IMG/VR virus record: IMGVR_UViG_3300013094_000087
Span: 1 to 47,986 of that record
DNA: 47,986 nt
DNA from: a virus
Reading direction: 5' to 3' (one strand)
This document shows positions 1 to 7,534 of the stretch, one piece after another; within the stretch, counting starts at the first letter, position 1; the number at the start of each line of letters is the position of its first letter. A program made the translations under genes and the position numbers. Under the pieces are notes generated by a model, which ran no database searches, was not told the origin of the DNA, and saw nothing but the letters and a program-made list of their open reading frames with translations.

Positions 1-2
1 CC

Positions 3-314
3 AAACCAAACGGCAGAAGCAAATATGGTTTCCAGCAATGGCATAGATATTGTATTGACTGTGCTAAAGCGATCTACAATGATAGATTCAAACATCTACA
101 GCATAAGAAAATGATATGCGAGGAATGCGGATTTGTACCAAAAGATAAGGTTCAGCTTGACCTCGTCTTCAGAGATGGTAATAAAAACAACAAATCAAAA
201 AATAATCTCTTGACTTTATGTGCTAATTGTGCTAGAATACATAATAAGAAAATGCGTACAGCACGCAAGTCAATCTACAATGCTACAGTAGACGGTGATA
301 CTAGGATTTCTTGA
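3..314 (+). CDS. HNH-like zinc-binding protein, 5'-truncated
   Basis: The frame is open from base 3, so the gene starts outside the window and the ATG at 111 is probably internal. The visible 103 residues hold cysteine pairs (CIDC, CEEC, CANC) and a block DGNKNNKSKNNLLTLCANC that resembles the second half of an HNH nuclease domain (usual pattern DHIDGN-NN-NL-TLC-NCH). The position where HNH enzymes carry the catalytic His (D-H-x-D-G-N) reads LVFRDGN here, and the final His of the NCH pattern is Ala (NCAR). It may therefore be a DNA-binding relic without nuclease activity, or a divergent form. It ends two bases before the convergent sulfotransferase gene, with no terminator between them. Confidence 0.6.
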   Translation, partial: KPNGRSKYGFQQWHRYCIDCAKAIYNDRFKHLQHKKMICEECGFVPKDKVQLDLVFRDGNKNNKSKNNLLTLCANCARIHNKKMRTARKSIYNATVDGDTRIS

Positions 315-315
315 A

Positions 316-1005
316 CTATTGATAGAACTTAACGGAATCTATCAGTTTTTGATCTTCTTCATAGAAATTTTGTATTTTTTTGAGATATTGTGGGTTTTTT
401 AGGACTTCATTGAAAAAAGTAACCCACCGTAGTGTTTTATGCGGGGTTCTGAATTTGGTATCAGTGCTATTCAACTTAGCCCAGTTTACTCCATCTTGCA
501 GCAAGCCACGTGAATTTAAAAAATCCCTAAACCGCATCGTATAGTTGTCGTGAAAGTTAAAAAATATGAGTTTATTCATATTAATTTTTTTAATAAAATC
601 AGTTTGTGATCTGGTATGCTGATCCAATTCTGTTTTGTTTATAATAATTTCTAACATTTCTTCATCTATAACGTCGGTTGAAGTATCAAGCAACTTCATA
701 TCCCACAATGCTATAGAAAAATATTCTGCCATCCCAGAAATCCATCTTTCTATGGGATCGCGTAAAACTACAATTGTGTCTTTCGCATTGATGTATTCTG
801 GGTTATGAAAAAATGTTTTATTAGTAAATCCCCTAGCAAGAAGTTCATTCACAGTCCAAGTATGGGCGTTCTTTTGTATAGGAATATATATAAAGTCTGA
901 TTCAGGGTTAGAAAGGAATGCACTACGGTATATAGGATTTATTATAGGAGCTTTTGAAATCAAATCCTTAAGTATTAATTTCGTACATAACATTTTCTTA
1001 TCCAT
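316..1005 (-). CDS. Sulfotransferase-like protein
   Basis: The 229-residue protein has a PAPS-binding-like layout. Near residue 40 is IYIPIQKNAHTW, which fits the 5'-phosphosulfate loop of carbohydrate sulfotransferases. Near residue 80 is VVLRDPIERWISGM, the usual 3'-phosphate-binding R-DP--R--S motif. The family transfers sulfate from PAPS to sugars or other acceptors; the substrate here is unknown. A GATAAATA late promoter octamer lies about 15 bases upstream, so late expression is likely, perhaps to modify a virion component or host glycan. An AAGGA sequence directly abuts the first ATG, so Met5 is an alternative start. It is a single accessory gene with no pathway partner visible. Confidence 0.72.
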   Translation of the reverse strand: MDKKMLCTKLILKDLISKAPIINPIYRSAFLSNPESDFIYIPIQKNAHTWTVNELLARGFTNKTFFHNPEYINAKDTIVVLRDPIERWISGMAEYFSIALWDMKLLDTSTDVIDEEMLEIIINKTELDQHTRSQTDFIKKINMNKLIFFNFHDNYTMRFRDFLNSRGLLQDGVNWAKLNSTDTKFRTPHKTLRWVTFFNEVLKNPQYLKKIQNFYEEDQKLIDSVKFYQ

Positions 1006-1020
1006 TCCTTACACAGTACT

Positions 1021-1028
1021 TATTTATC
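1021..1028 (-). promoter_or_regulatory. T4-type late promoter octamer
   Basis: The minus strand reads GATAAATA, one base from the T4 late consensus TATAAATA, 15 bases before the sulfotransferase ATG. Confidence 0.6.
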
Positions 1029-1080
1029 CAAGATAGGTTACGATCTCTCCATAATGGTAATTTCTTGTTCCTTATGGTAT

Positions 1081-1099
1081 TTATAGTTCCGTGCCAACG
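1081..1099 (-). repeat. Short copy of GIY-YIG 3'-end sequence
   Basis: The minus strand carries CGTTGGCACGG followed by AACTATAA. The same 11 bases occur at 1702-1712 and at 2853-2863, where they encode the C-terminal RWHG of the intact GIY-YIG gene. Here the copy lies 7 bases beyond the GNAT stop codon and looks like the 3'-end sequence with a small deletion. Confidence 0.4.
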
Positions 1100-1105
1100 A
1101 ACATA

Positions 1106-1672
1106 TCAGTCTATGTAAGGATCGTATGATTCCGACATAAAGCTTTTACCTTCTGTAAATTTAGGCCAACTTGAGAAATCACCAGCATTCTCTAACATCA
1201 GTCTCCATGGCGTGATCTGTGTGTACGAGTAGAAATCATCAAGGGTGTCTGATGAAAATGGCTTCTTTTCTTTGGTTTCAATATTATACCAATACTTGTC
1301 AAATCTACTAAGTCCTTTTATGACTTCTTGCATATCTTTAGAATGGACTTGTCCTATTAATATGTTATCTCTGTTCAGTCTAGTCTTGTAGAACCATATA
1401 AGTTTAGAGAATATTTTTTGTCCTCTATACTCAGGATTTACCCATACATCATCTACTATATTTGTATCAGTAGAACCTTTTAAAGAAGTACAAGCAACTA
1501 TTTCATCATTGTCCCAGATAGAGAAATAATAGCCATCTTGTGATACTGAGAAGTTCTCAATATCACCTACATGTTTGCCGTTCTTTTTCCATTCATCTTT
1601 TTTGGCGGCAACAAATTTGTTAGCAACATCATTGAAGTCGCCACCTCGCATGGTCATCTCATGGATTTTCAT
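1106..1672 (-). CDS. GNAT-fold acetyltransferase-like protein
   Basis: The protein is 188 residues when started at the ATG at 1672, which has AGAAGAAAG upstream; a longer frame to 1801 exists but runs through a homing endonuclease remnant and overlaps the neighbouring gene. Centre: DDVWVNPEYRGQKIFSKLI fits GNAT motif A, in which acetyl-CoA pyrophosphate is bound by R/Q-x-x-G-x-G/A. Here the loop is RGQKIF, without the second Gly, so activity is uncertain. Upstream strands (YYFSIWDNDEIVACTSL) look like the fold's N-terminal sheet. The substrate is unknown. Short remnants of a GIY-YIG 3' end lie on both sides of the gene. Confidence 0.6.
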   Translation of the reverse strand: MKIHEMTMRGGDFNDVANKFVAAKKDEWKKNGKHVGDIENFSVSQDGYYFSIWDNDEIVACTSLKGSTDTNIVDDVWVNPEYRGQKIFSKLIWFYKTRLNRDNILIGQVHSKDMQEVIKGLSRFDKYWYNIETKEKKPFSSDTLDDFYSYTQITPWRLMLENAGDFSSWPKFTEGKSFMSESYDPYID

Positions 1673-1673
1673 T

Positions 1674-1718
1674 TTAGCTATCTTTCTTCTTACAGTTATC
1701 ACCGTGCCAACGAGCGAT
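1674..1718 (-). pseudogene. Remnant of a GIY-YIG endonuclease C-terminus
   Basis: The minus strand encodes IARWHGDNCKKKDS followed by TAA, preceded two codons upstream by an in-frame TAG. This matches the C-terminal zinc-finger end of the intact GIY-YIG gene (KRWHGENCKSR). The DNA of the two ends is almost identical over 23 bases (1690-1712 against 2841-2863). The remnant ends one base before the GNAT start codon. Confidence 0.6.
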
Positions 1719-1772
1719 CTATTTACCAGAACGCATTTTTTCATATTGTCTAGAAGTTGTCGCAACCAACAA

Positions 1773-2234
1773 TTAACTAGGTACCGGGCCACCGTTGACA
1801 TCAGGAGAATTCACGATAGTGACTGGGAAATTGTAAGTACCAGTGGCTCCTGTCTTATAAGTAGTGTCAGTAGGGTCAATTACCCATAGTGTATAACACG
1901 GATTGCCGAACAATGCGAGTGTATCATACCATACTTCAACTGGAGTCGTAGCATATGTACTGCCTTCTGCCCAGATAGCGGTATAAACATATCCGTGCAA
2001 AGGATTCTGTCCTGAACTGGTATTAGCAATAATATCAAATTGTTCTTGATTGATCTTCATCGCTATACCCGAGCCTGTGAGGTTAGGCGATACTTTACCG
2101 AACACCGGTGTTCCGTTGACGATAGTAACCCCAGTGCCAGTCTTTCCTGCACCAACTGTCTCATCTTCTGTGGAATATACTTGATCATAGGTAAAAGTTA
2201 GTTGTTCACCTGTTGTTAGTGTGGTGTCTGTCAT
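1773..2234 (-). CDS. Unknown late protein, possibly structural
   Basis: I do not recognise this 153-residue protein. It is rich in Thr, Gly, Val and Pro, has few charged residues and contains many predicted beta segments (FPVTIVNSPDV, YTLWVIDP). No signal peptide or membrane segment is seen. It has a strong ribosome binding site (AGGAG, 7 bases before the ATG) and a GATAAATA octamer 26 bases upstream, so it is expected late and abundant. That fits a virion or head-decoration protein, but this is inference from composition and position only. Confidence 0.55.
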   Translation of the reverse strand: MTDTTLTTGEQLTFTYDQVYSTEDETVGAGKTGTGVTIVNGTPVFGKVSPNLTGSGIAMKINQEQFDIIANTSSGQNPLHGYVYTAIWAEGSTYATTPVEVWYDTLALFGNPCYTLWVIDPTDTTYKTGATGTYNFPVTIVNSPDVNGGPVPS

Positions 2235-2259
2235 TTTTATCTCCTATTGATAATGTATA

Positions 2260-2267
2260 TATTTATC
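2260..2267 (-). promoter_or_regulatory. T4-type late promoter octamer
   Basis: The minus strand reads GATAAATA, 26 bases upstream of the ATG at 2234 and just beyond the stop codon of the kinase-like gene. The leader then carries AGGAG. Spacing and context fit a functional late promoter. Confidence 0.65.
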
Positions 2268-2268
2268 A

Positions 2269-2823
2269 TTACATCACTGGATCCGTTATTACTAGCACGT
2301 TTCCACGCATCATGATATTAAAGCTATGGAGATCAAGTTCGTATGTTGGTAACAATTTATTGGCGATGAGATCACATACAGCTTTTATACCCGGCTGACT
2401 CTTTTCTATCATATCCATCTGCTGTTCTCGGTGTTCATCCGGAGGAGCTATCATGTAGTTGTCCATTATATCGGCTACAGTCCGGGCATTACCTACTTCT
2501 GGTATAGACAGAACAGGCGTCAATCTCTCTATACGTATAGCATGGTATTGATCAGTGACCCTGATCATCTTACCTTTGAATACTGGAAAATGTATGTTTT
2601 TGTTGGCTCTTGCAAGATCAACAAAAGCCATATAAGCAGTGTCATGAGATTTGAATAGTTTTATTACATAGGCGGCACCGGGCTTCGCATAGACTTGAGC
2701 ATAGGCTGCATCATTATTATCTAGTCTCTTGTAACCAGCCTTGAATAGGATATATTCAGCCTGAACCAACGGCGGCCTGGTTATCTCATCCAATTGACTT
2801 TCAAATAATTCTTTTATACGCAT
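2269..2823 (-). CDS. Protein-kinase-like fold protein
   Basis: The 184-residue protein starts MRIKELFES, a common N-terminus for this phage family. It shows a reduced protein-kinase-like pattern: an ATP-site lysine in AAYVIKLF (near residue 55), a middle segment AIRIERLTPVL, and near the C-terminus DLHSFNIMMRGNVLVITDP. The last resembles the catalytic loop D-x-x-x-x-N and the metal-binding Asp of the DFG position. The protein is much smaller than a full kinase and may be a kinase-like regulator or antibiotic-kinase-like relative. No target can be named. A GATAAATA octamer lies only 5 bases before its ATG, overlapping the stop codon of the GIY-YIG gene. Confidence 0.55.
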   Translation of the reverse strand: MRIKELFESQLDEITRPPLVQAEYILFKAGYKRLDNNDAAYAQVYAKPGAAYVIKLFKSHDTAYMAFVDLARANKNIHFPVFKGKMIRVTDQYHAIRIERLTPVLSIPEVGNARTVADIMDNYMIAPPDEHREQQMDMIEKSQPGIKAVCDLIANKLLPTYELDLHSFNIMMRGNVLVITDPVM

Positions 2824-2827
2824 CTTC

Positions 2828-2835
2828 TATTTATC
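2828..2835 (-). promoter_or_regulatory. Late-promoter-like octamer next to a start codon
   Basis: GATAAATA on the minus strand, 4 bases before the kinase-like ATG. If used, the transcript would be nearly leaderless, so it may instead be a chance match at the GIY-YIG stop codon. Confidence 0.35.
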
Positions 2836-3619
2836 GTGATTTACAGTTTTCACCGTGCCAACGCTTATACATACCAACACTTGCGGTCTTTCCGCAGTGT
2901 TCGCATGTCTTCTTTTTCTGTGATGGATGCGTACCTGCTGCTAATCGTGCTAGGTTGGCTTCTGATCCTACAAAGTTATGAGTACCCGCTTCAACTCGCT
3001 TCTTGTTCATGTCAGGTCCCAAGAAGTTATGAGTACCGTCAGCAATCAACTTCTTATTGAGTTTGCCATCAGCATTAGGACTTTTGCCATTTTGCCAATG
3101 ATGCGTACCCTTCTCAGCATTTACGGTTGATGGGTTATTAGTGATAGAGTTGTGTGTTCCTCGTTCATATGCAAGTTTGGCGTTTCTACCATCTAAGTTA
3201 GGATGATTAGTTACCCAGGGATGTGAACCAGATGAGAATGCTTCTATTTGTCTATCACTTGCAGTTTTTCTTGCCCCAGCATCTTTTCTCATGTAATGAT
3301 TGTCACCTGTTATTTTTGCTGCGACTTTAGGATTAAGCATAGGATTATTTTTTCCAGTACCGAACCCAATAGGATCAATGTTTTGATTCATACAGTTAGG
3401 CTTACCGTAATGTTCGGTAAGGTATTCGCCTTCTCGTTGTTTCAATGTTTCAAAGTCATCCGCAAACTCTAATATCTCTCGTGTTAGTGTAGATTTATCT
3501 TTAATAGATAATGGCCATCTACCCGAACCGATATATCCGTCATCTAAGTTTTCAGTGCTATGCCTACCTATGTAGTACTTGCCATTAATATGAGTGGTTT
3601 TGTAAATAAAGTGTTTCAT
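2831..3619 (-). CDS. GIY-YIG homing endonuclease with GTH repeats
   Basis: The N-terminus FIYKTTHINGKYYIGRHS is a GIY-YIG nuclease core with the catalytic Tyr and Arg region. The core is followed by a DNA-binding tail of about 19-residue repeats, each with a GTHNF or GTHHW-like core (five to six copies, GTHNSI, GTHHWQ, GTHNFL, GTHNFV, GTHPSQ). A C-terminal zinc finger (CEHCGK...RWHGENC) closes the protein. Such free-standing enzymes cut phage DNA at a long site and spread their own gene. The gene lies after the gp23 terminator. I chose the ATG at 3619, giving 262 residues, because the ATG at 3634 overlaps a late promoter octamer; neither has a clear ribosome binding site. Confidence 0.85.
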   Translation of the reverse strand: MKHFIYKTTHINGKYYIGRHSTENLDDGYIGSGRWPLSIKDKSTLTREILEFADDFETLKQREGEYLTEHYGKPNCMNQNIDPIGFGTGKNNPMLNPKVAAKITGDNHYMRKDAGARKTASDRQIEAFSSGSHPWVTNHPNLDGRNAKLAYERGTHNSITNNPSTVNAEKGTHHWQNGKSPNADGKLNKKLIADGTHNFLGPDMNKKRVEAGTHNFVGSEANLARLAAGTHPSQKKKTCEHCGKTASVGMYKRWHGENCKSR

Positions 3620-3624
3620 ATCTT

Positions 3625-3632
3625 TATTTATC
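3625..3632 (-). promoter_or_regulatory. Late promoter octamer of the GIY-YIG gene
   Basis: The minus strand reads GATAAATA, just beyond the gp23 terminator and 5 bases before the likely ATG at 3619. A TTGACA sequence lies 15 bases upstream of the octamer (3648-3653), so a host-type promoter could overlap the late one. Confidence 0.5.
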
Positions 3633-3666
3633 ATAGTCTGCTGCGTTTGTCAATAATAACCATAAG

Positions 3667-3690
3667 AAAAGGGGACCGAAGTCCCCTTTT
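3667..3690 (-). terminator. Intrinsic terminator of gp23
   Basis: The minus strand reads AAAAGGGGAC-TTCG-GTCCCCTTTT: a perfect 10-bp stem closed by the extra-stable C(UUCG)G tetraloop and ending in a U-run. It begins about 42 bases after the gp23 stop codon and separates the head operon from the GIY-YIG gene. Confidence 0.9.
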
Positions 3691-3732
3691 CCACCTTGTA
3701 TAACTTTCTAATAGTTATCACTGTAACGTGAT

Positions 3733-4929
3733 CTATTGGAATGTCAAATTTTGTACTGCTATCTCGCCAACGTAATCGGCGGCATTGCCAAAACTGCTCG
3801 CGGTATTAGTGAGTTCTATGTAGCCGTAACGTGTCATGAATGATACGACCGGCTCGAAAGTGGTCGGATCAAGTACGACGCCAGAACTCATCAGAGGAAT
3901 GTATGGGCAATAGAATGCCGCTGCATCAGTTTCTGATGATCCCTTGTAGCCTACGAGTACTGGCTGAGTGTCTGGTGAATAAGAGTTTACGAACACTCTC
4001 ATTGCGCCATTCAGAGTACCAACAAACTTAGTGTTAGTTGGGGCTTCGAATGTACCTTCAGTTGTACGAGCGAATGCTGAAGTAGTTGCTGACTGAAGGA
4101 CAGTGAGCGAGGCTGGGGAAACGACTGCCCAGTTACCAGCACCACGACGAGTACGCTGTGCGATCAAGTTAGCAACACGATTGATGAGGACTGCAAGAGC
4201 AGCATGTTCGTCACCAACGTATGTAGCAGTACCTGAAACAGTTGCCTGATTGAAGGTATACTCAGTTGAAGCGAGTGTTGAAAGTGATAGGAGGATTTCC
4301 TGATCGATTTCAGCAGTGATTTCTTGAGCAAGTGCTGCCATGATTTCTGCTTCAACGTCAATACCATGCTGTGACTGTGCGTCTTGCGCTGCTTCGAAAG
4401 TCCAACGAGCTTGGAGCTTACGAGACTTTGCTTCGACTGCTTGTCTCAGGATCTGTACGCTGATTTGCTTTCCGCCGTTACCTTCTAGGGTAGCAGTGTC
4501 TGCACCAGTGTAGTAGTTAGTTGCAGTTGTACCTTCTTGAACGCGGGAATATGCCTGTGCGATCTTGAATGGTGAAAGTGCTTCTTCACCAGCTTGTACG
4601 CTTGTTTGTGCTGCTGAGTTATCAGTCAAGCTGTTAGCATAGCGTACACGAAGGGTATGAATCTGACCAACTGGGCCAGTCATTGGCTGAACACCAACAA
4701 GTTCGTTAGCGATAACAGTCGGCATAACACGACGGATTACTGGGAGGATAACGCGATTCAGAGTTGCGATATTACCAGCTGTAGTCGTACCTGCTGAACT
4801 TTCAGCGAGTAGTTGCTTCTTGGTGTTTTCGAGAATAACACCCATTGTTGAGCGGCGATTGCCCTTTAAGCCTTCTAACAGAGCTTCTTTGGTCTCGCCC
4901 CAACGGCTTTCTAAAAGTAGTTTTGACAT
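3733..4929 (-). CDS. 23: Major capsid protein, gp23-like
   Basis: The 398-residue protein is the shell-forming subunit of the prolate or isometric head. The N-terminus (SKLLLESRWGETKEALLEG) is a helical delta region typical of gp23. A prohead-protease site L-x-E is seen as LLAE|S near residue 43, so the mature protein probably starts SAGTTTAGN. The following segment VILPVIRRVMPTVIANELVGVQPM is the most conserved gp23 signature. It is shorter than T4 gp23 (521 residues), consistent with loss of the insertion domain, as in distant T4-like phages. It is the last gene of the 20-67/68-21-22-23 series, has AGGAG before the ATG and a strong terminator after the stop. Confidence 0.93.
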   Translation of the reverse strand: MSKLLLESRWGETKEALLEGLKGNRRSTMGVILENTKKQLLAESSAGTTTAGNIATLNRVILPVIRRVMPTVIANELVGVQPMTGPVGQIHTLRVRYANSLTDNSAAQTSVQAGEEALSPFKIAQAYSRVQEGTTATNYYTGADTATLEGNGGKQISVQILRQAVEAKSRKLQARWTFEAAQDAQSQHGIDVEAEIMAALAQEITAEIDQEILLSLSTLASTEYTFNQATVSGTATYVGDEHAALAVLINRVANLIAQRTRRGAGNWAVVSPASLTVLQSATTSAFARTTEGTFEAPTNTKFVGTLNGAMRVFVNSYSPDTQPVLVGYKGSSETDAAAFYCPYIPLMSSGVVLDPTTFEPVVSFMTRYGYIELTNTASSFGNAADYVGEIAVQNLTFQ

Positions 4930-4958
4930 TATATGTAATCTCCTAAATTATGTCTATA

Positions 4959-6065
4959 TTAAAGCCCTGCCAGACGCTTGATGTCGATAACGTTGTCTTT
5001 TTCCAACATATCAACTTCAGGCTGAACCTGTGCAGTTTTATTACCAGTTGCTTCTACGATAATGGATCCAGTTGTTCTGGCCTTTGCAGGCTTTGCATCT
5101 GAACCAGTATTGAGAACTGCTGGTAAATACTTGTCGAATGCGGCCTGTAATTTGGGGGTTTGGACGCTTTCGAGTAAACTCTTCATCACGCCGGCTTTTT
5201 CCTCATTGAGAGTAGACAATAGATTACCTAATGTCTGTTCACGTTGAGTTGATTCCTTGATGATTCGGACTTCACGATCCTTGCTTTCTACGAGCTTTGC
5301 TGCTTGTTGCAACTTGCTAGTAGCTTCGGCCAATTGTTGATCCTTGTGTGCGAGTGCCTTCATTACCTTGCGGGTTTCTGCCTTATCGTTGAGATAGGTG
5401 ACAGAGAATTCACTTGCGAAAGATTCAAAAATCTTACGGCCGAAATTGTTTTGTCTTGCGACTTTGATGTCTTCTTTGAGTTGTGATAGTTCACCCTTAA
5501 GATGGGATGTGACGATGTTGCTAACTCTCTTGGCACTTTCAGCAACAAACTTGTTCTTGAGTGCTTCGATCTGCTTGCGTCCCTCAGCAACTAATCTGAC
5601 CTTTGCTTCTACTACTGCTTGTCTGTCTACTGCGAATTCTTTGATTTCGCGAGATAGGGCGTGAACAATGAATTGTTCTAGCTTCTTCTGATTTTCCATT
5701 TGAATATTACGATCATTGCGTAGTTCTCTGATCTCTTCGGCTAGTTTTGTAACCATGAAGTCATTGAACTTAGTAGCACTTTCACGCAGCTTCAACTGTG
5801 CTTTTACACGGTCTTCGTTCATTGCTGTTCTTTCATTCTGAAATTCTGCAATTTCTTCTGAAAGATTTTCTGTCATCATCTTATCTAGGGCTTCTACCAT
5901 AACGCTGCGATCATGTTCGTAACGTTGTGCGAACTCTTCGTGGAGTTCGGCACGAACTTGAATGCGGGCTTCGTTCAACTTAGATTCCCAGGCTTCGTTA
6001 AGTTCTCTGCCTACGTCTTCGTTGATTAGACCACTTTCAAGTAATGGTTTGATAGCATCTAGCAT
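4959..6065 (-). CDS. 22: Prohead scaffold (core) protein, gp22-like
   Basis: The 368-residue protein is almost entirely charged helix with long heptad-like stretches (residues about 30-270), as expected for the internal scaffold on which gp23 assembles. It begins MLDAIKPLLESGLINEDVG, the usual gp22 start. Several L-x-E or I-x-E sites that the prohead protease could cut are present (LLESG, LAEAT, LAEEI). It lies between gp21 and gp23, 29 bases before gp23, and no own promoter was found, so it is probably cotranscribed with both. Confidence 0.9.
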   Translation of the reverse strand: MLDAIKPLLESGLINEDVGRELNEAWESKLNEARIQVRAELHEEFAQRYEHDRSVMVEALDKMMTENLSEEIAEFQNERTAMNEDRVKAQLKLRESATKFNDFMVTKLAEEIRELRNDRNIQMENQKKLEQFIVHALSREIKEFAVDRQAVVEAKVRLVAEGRKQIEALKNKFVAESAKRVSNIVTSHLKGELSQLKEDIKVARQNNFGRKIFESFASEFSVTYLNDKAETRKVMKALAHKDQQLAEATSKLQQAAKLVESKDREVRIIKESTQREQTLGNLLSTLNEEKAGVMKSLLESVQTPKLQAAFDKYLPAVLNTGSDAKPAKARTTGSIIVEATGNKTAQVQPEVDMLEKDNVIDIKRLAGL

Positions 6066-6079
6066 ACCTTTAATCCTTT

Positions 6080-6721
6080 TTAAAGTTTTAGTTCAGTGAT
6101 GAGGCGTTTTACTTCCTCAGCTAAGTATCGTTGTACTTTCTTGTTGCCCTGAGCATCCTTAGCAATCTCTAACACTTTATTTCCGTACTTCATATTCTGA
6201 AGTCCTTCATAAATTGCTTTGGGATATGCATTTGGAGCGCTCGGTTGAGCAACAATATCAACAGTGATGATTTCAAAATCACTGACCCGGCCATCCATAT
6301 CGTTAACGTTTCCGCTACCTCTACTAGAGACGCCGAGCTTCACTCCCGATTCCAACATTGTTCTTACGAGTTGACCCATTGGAGTCGGAAGAATTTTCAA
6401 TTTCCCAAAACCATTAGCACCGTCCATCCACATATGAGTGATCATATGAGATACACGATCTAGATTGATTTTGAGATCATCTGGGTGATCAACTTCGCCC
6501 AGAACTGAGTAACCCTCATGAATTTGTTTATTGAGAGTTTCCACAGCAGTTTCAATTTCTCGGACGGGGTAAATACGCTCGTTCGCATTCTTAATTCCGC
6601 CCATGATGAAAATACCTTTCATATACAGAGTTTTTAGACTGTCGTCGCCTTCTTTTACAGACTCAACAATCATCCCTGCTTTATCAAAAGTGAGATTTTC
6701 TCTTAGATAACTATTAGCCAT
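6080..6721 (-). CDS. 21: Prohead core protease, gp21-like
   Basis: The 213-residue serine protease matures the head by cutting scaffold and capsid proteins. A catalytic His is expected in GEVDHPDD and the Ser in GVSSRGSG; the third conserved site is VDIVAQPSAPNA. These are the motifs of the T4 gp21 (U9/S78) family. I chose the ATG at 6721: GGAG lies 7 bases upstream, and a longer frame to 6754 would run into the GIY-YIG gene. The ribosome binding site and the start codon both lie inside the last codons of the upstream homing endonuclease gene, with an 8-base overlap. Confidence 0.92.
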   Translation of the reverse strand: MANSYLRENLTFDKAGMIVESVKEGDDSLKTLYMKGIFIMGGIKNANERIYPVREIETAVETLNKQIHEGYSVLGEVDHPDDLKINLDRVSHMITHMWMDGANGFGKLKILPTPMGQLVRTMLESGVKLGVSSRGSGNVNDMDGRVSDFEIITVDIVAQPSAPNAYPKAIYEGLQNMKYGNKVLEIAKDAQGNKKVQRYLAEEVKRLITELKL

Positions 6722-7514
6722 GTATTTCTCCACATGGTTCAAATGACCATCCATTTTTATTAGTATTGCACCATATTCTTAAATTATTCAAAGCAACAAC
6801 TGGATATTTTAAATGAGCTTCTTTGATGGTGGTAAATTTTTCACCAGAAGGAGCAATCCAATATCCTTTCCATTTTGTTGATTTGGTTCCCTTGTTTTTA
6901 GAACCACACTTTATTTTCGTCTCATCTGTGTGAGTTTTGCCATAAAAATGATTCTTCTCGCCGAGGTGTGCCAATCTATTTTTTTCTCTAGCACTATCAC
7001 TTTGTACTCTGCCGGTGCTGGCAATTCCAATTTTTTGTTTAGTAATATCTGATACAGATTTACCTTTATGAACTGCACTAACCATGTCGCCAAATCCTTC
7101 AGGTTTCTTAATACCTTTTAGTTTAGCTGCTCGTGCTTGTTTCATATCTTCCGGTTCAATGCGACCTAATGTAGTAAACTTACCGTCACCGTTGTGTCTA
7201 TTGAAACTTTTCGGATCATTTTTTGCATCCGATTGTTTCAACATTTCTGCTTCTAAGTTACGCATTTGTGCTGCATCACCTGTTGCAAGTATCTCTCTTT
7301 TCCATTCAGATGGATTAGATTGAATCAATGGCTTTACTTCTCTACTTGAACAGAAATAGCCGTCGTTTGGATGGCATCCCTTTGCTGTACGTGAACCCAC
7401 GTACCACTTTCCAGTAGGTACGTGAGTCCATCTATACACATATGCAGATTTACCTTCTGCATTAAAAGATTCGGAATTACGTGTAACCGAATCGTCTGAG
7501 AGATACAAAGCCAT
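6714..7514 (-). CDS. GIY-YIG homing endonuclease between core gene and gp21
   Basis: The 266-residue protein has the GIY-YIG core AYVYRWTHVPTGKWYVGSR at residues about 24-42 after an unusual 22-residue N-terminal extension. Downstream is a NUMOD3-like motif (GEKNHFYGKTHTDE), and at the C-terminus a helix-turn-helix segment resembling NUMOD1 (WIAPSGEKFTTIKEAHLKY). It is inserted between the acidic core gene and gp21 in an otherwise T4-ordered head cassette. Its final codons carry the gp21 ribosome binding site and start codon, so its loss or disruption could affect head maturation. GGGA lies before its own ATG. Confidence 0.88.
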   Translation of the reverse strand: MALYLSDDSVTRNSESFNAEGKSAYVYRWTHVPTGKWYVGSRTAKGCHPNDGYFCSSREVKPLIQSNPSEWKREILATGDAAQMRNLEAEMLKQSDAKNDPKSFNRHNGDGKFTTLGRIEPEDMKQARAAKLKGIKKPEGFGDMVSAVHKGKSVSDITKQKIGIASTGRVQSDSAREKNRLAHLGEKNHFYGKTHTDETKIKCGSKNKGTKSTKWKGYWIAPSGEKFTTIKEAHLKYPVVALNNLRIWCNTNKNGWSFEPCGEIHG

Positions 7515-7534
7515 TTGTTCCCAGATCCCTTATA

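Noticed and set aside
1673-1801. N-terminal extension of the GNAT gene to 1801
   Set aside because: It reads through the GIY-YIG remnant in another frame and overlaps the gene at 1773-2234; the ATG at 1672 is better placed.
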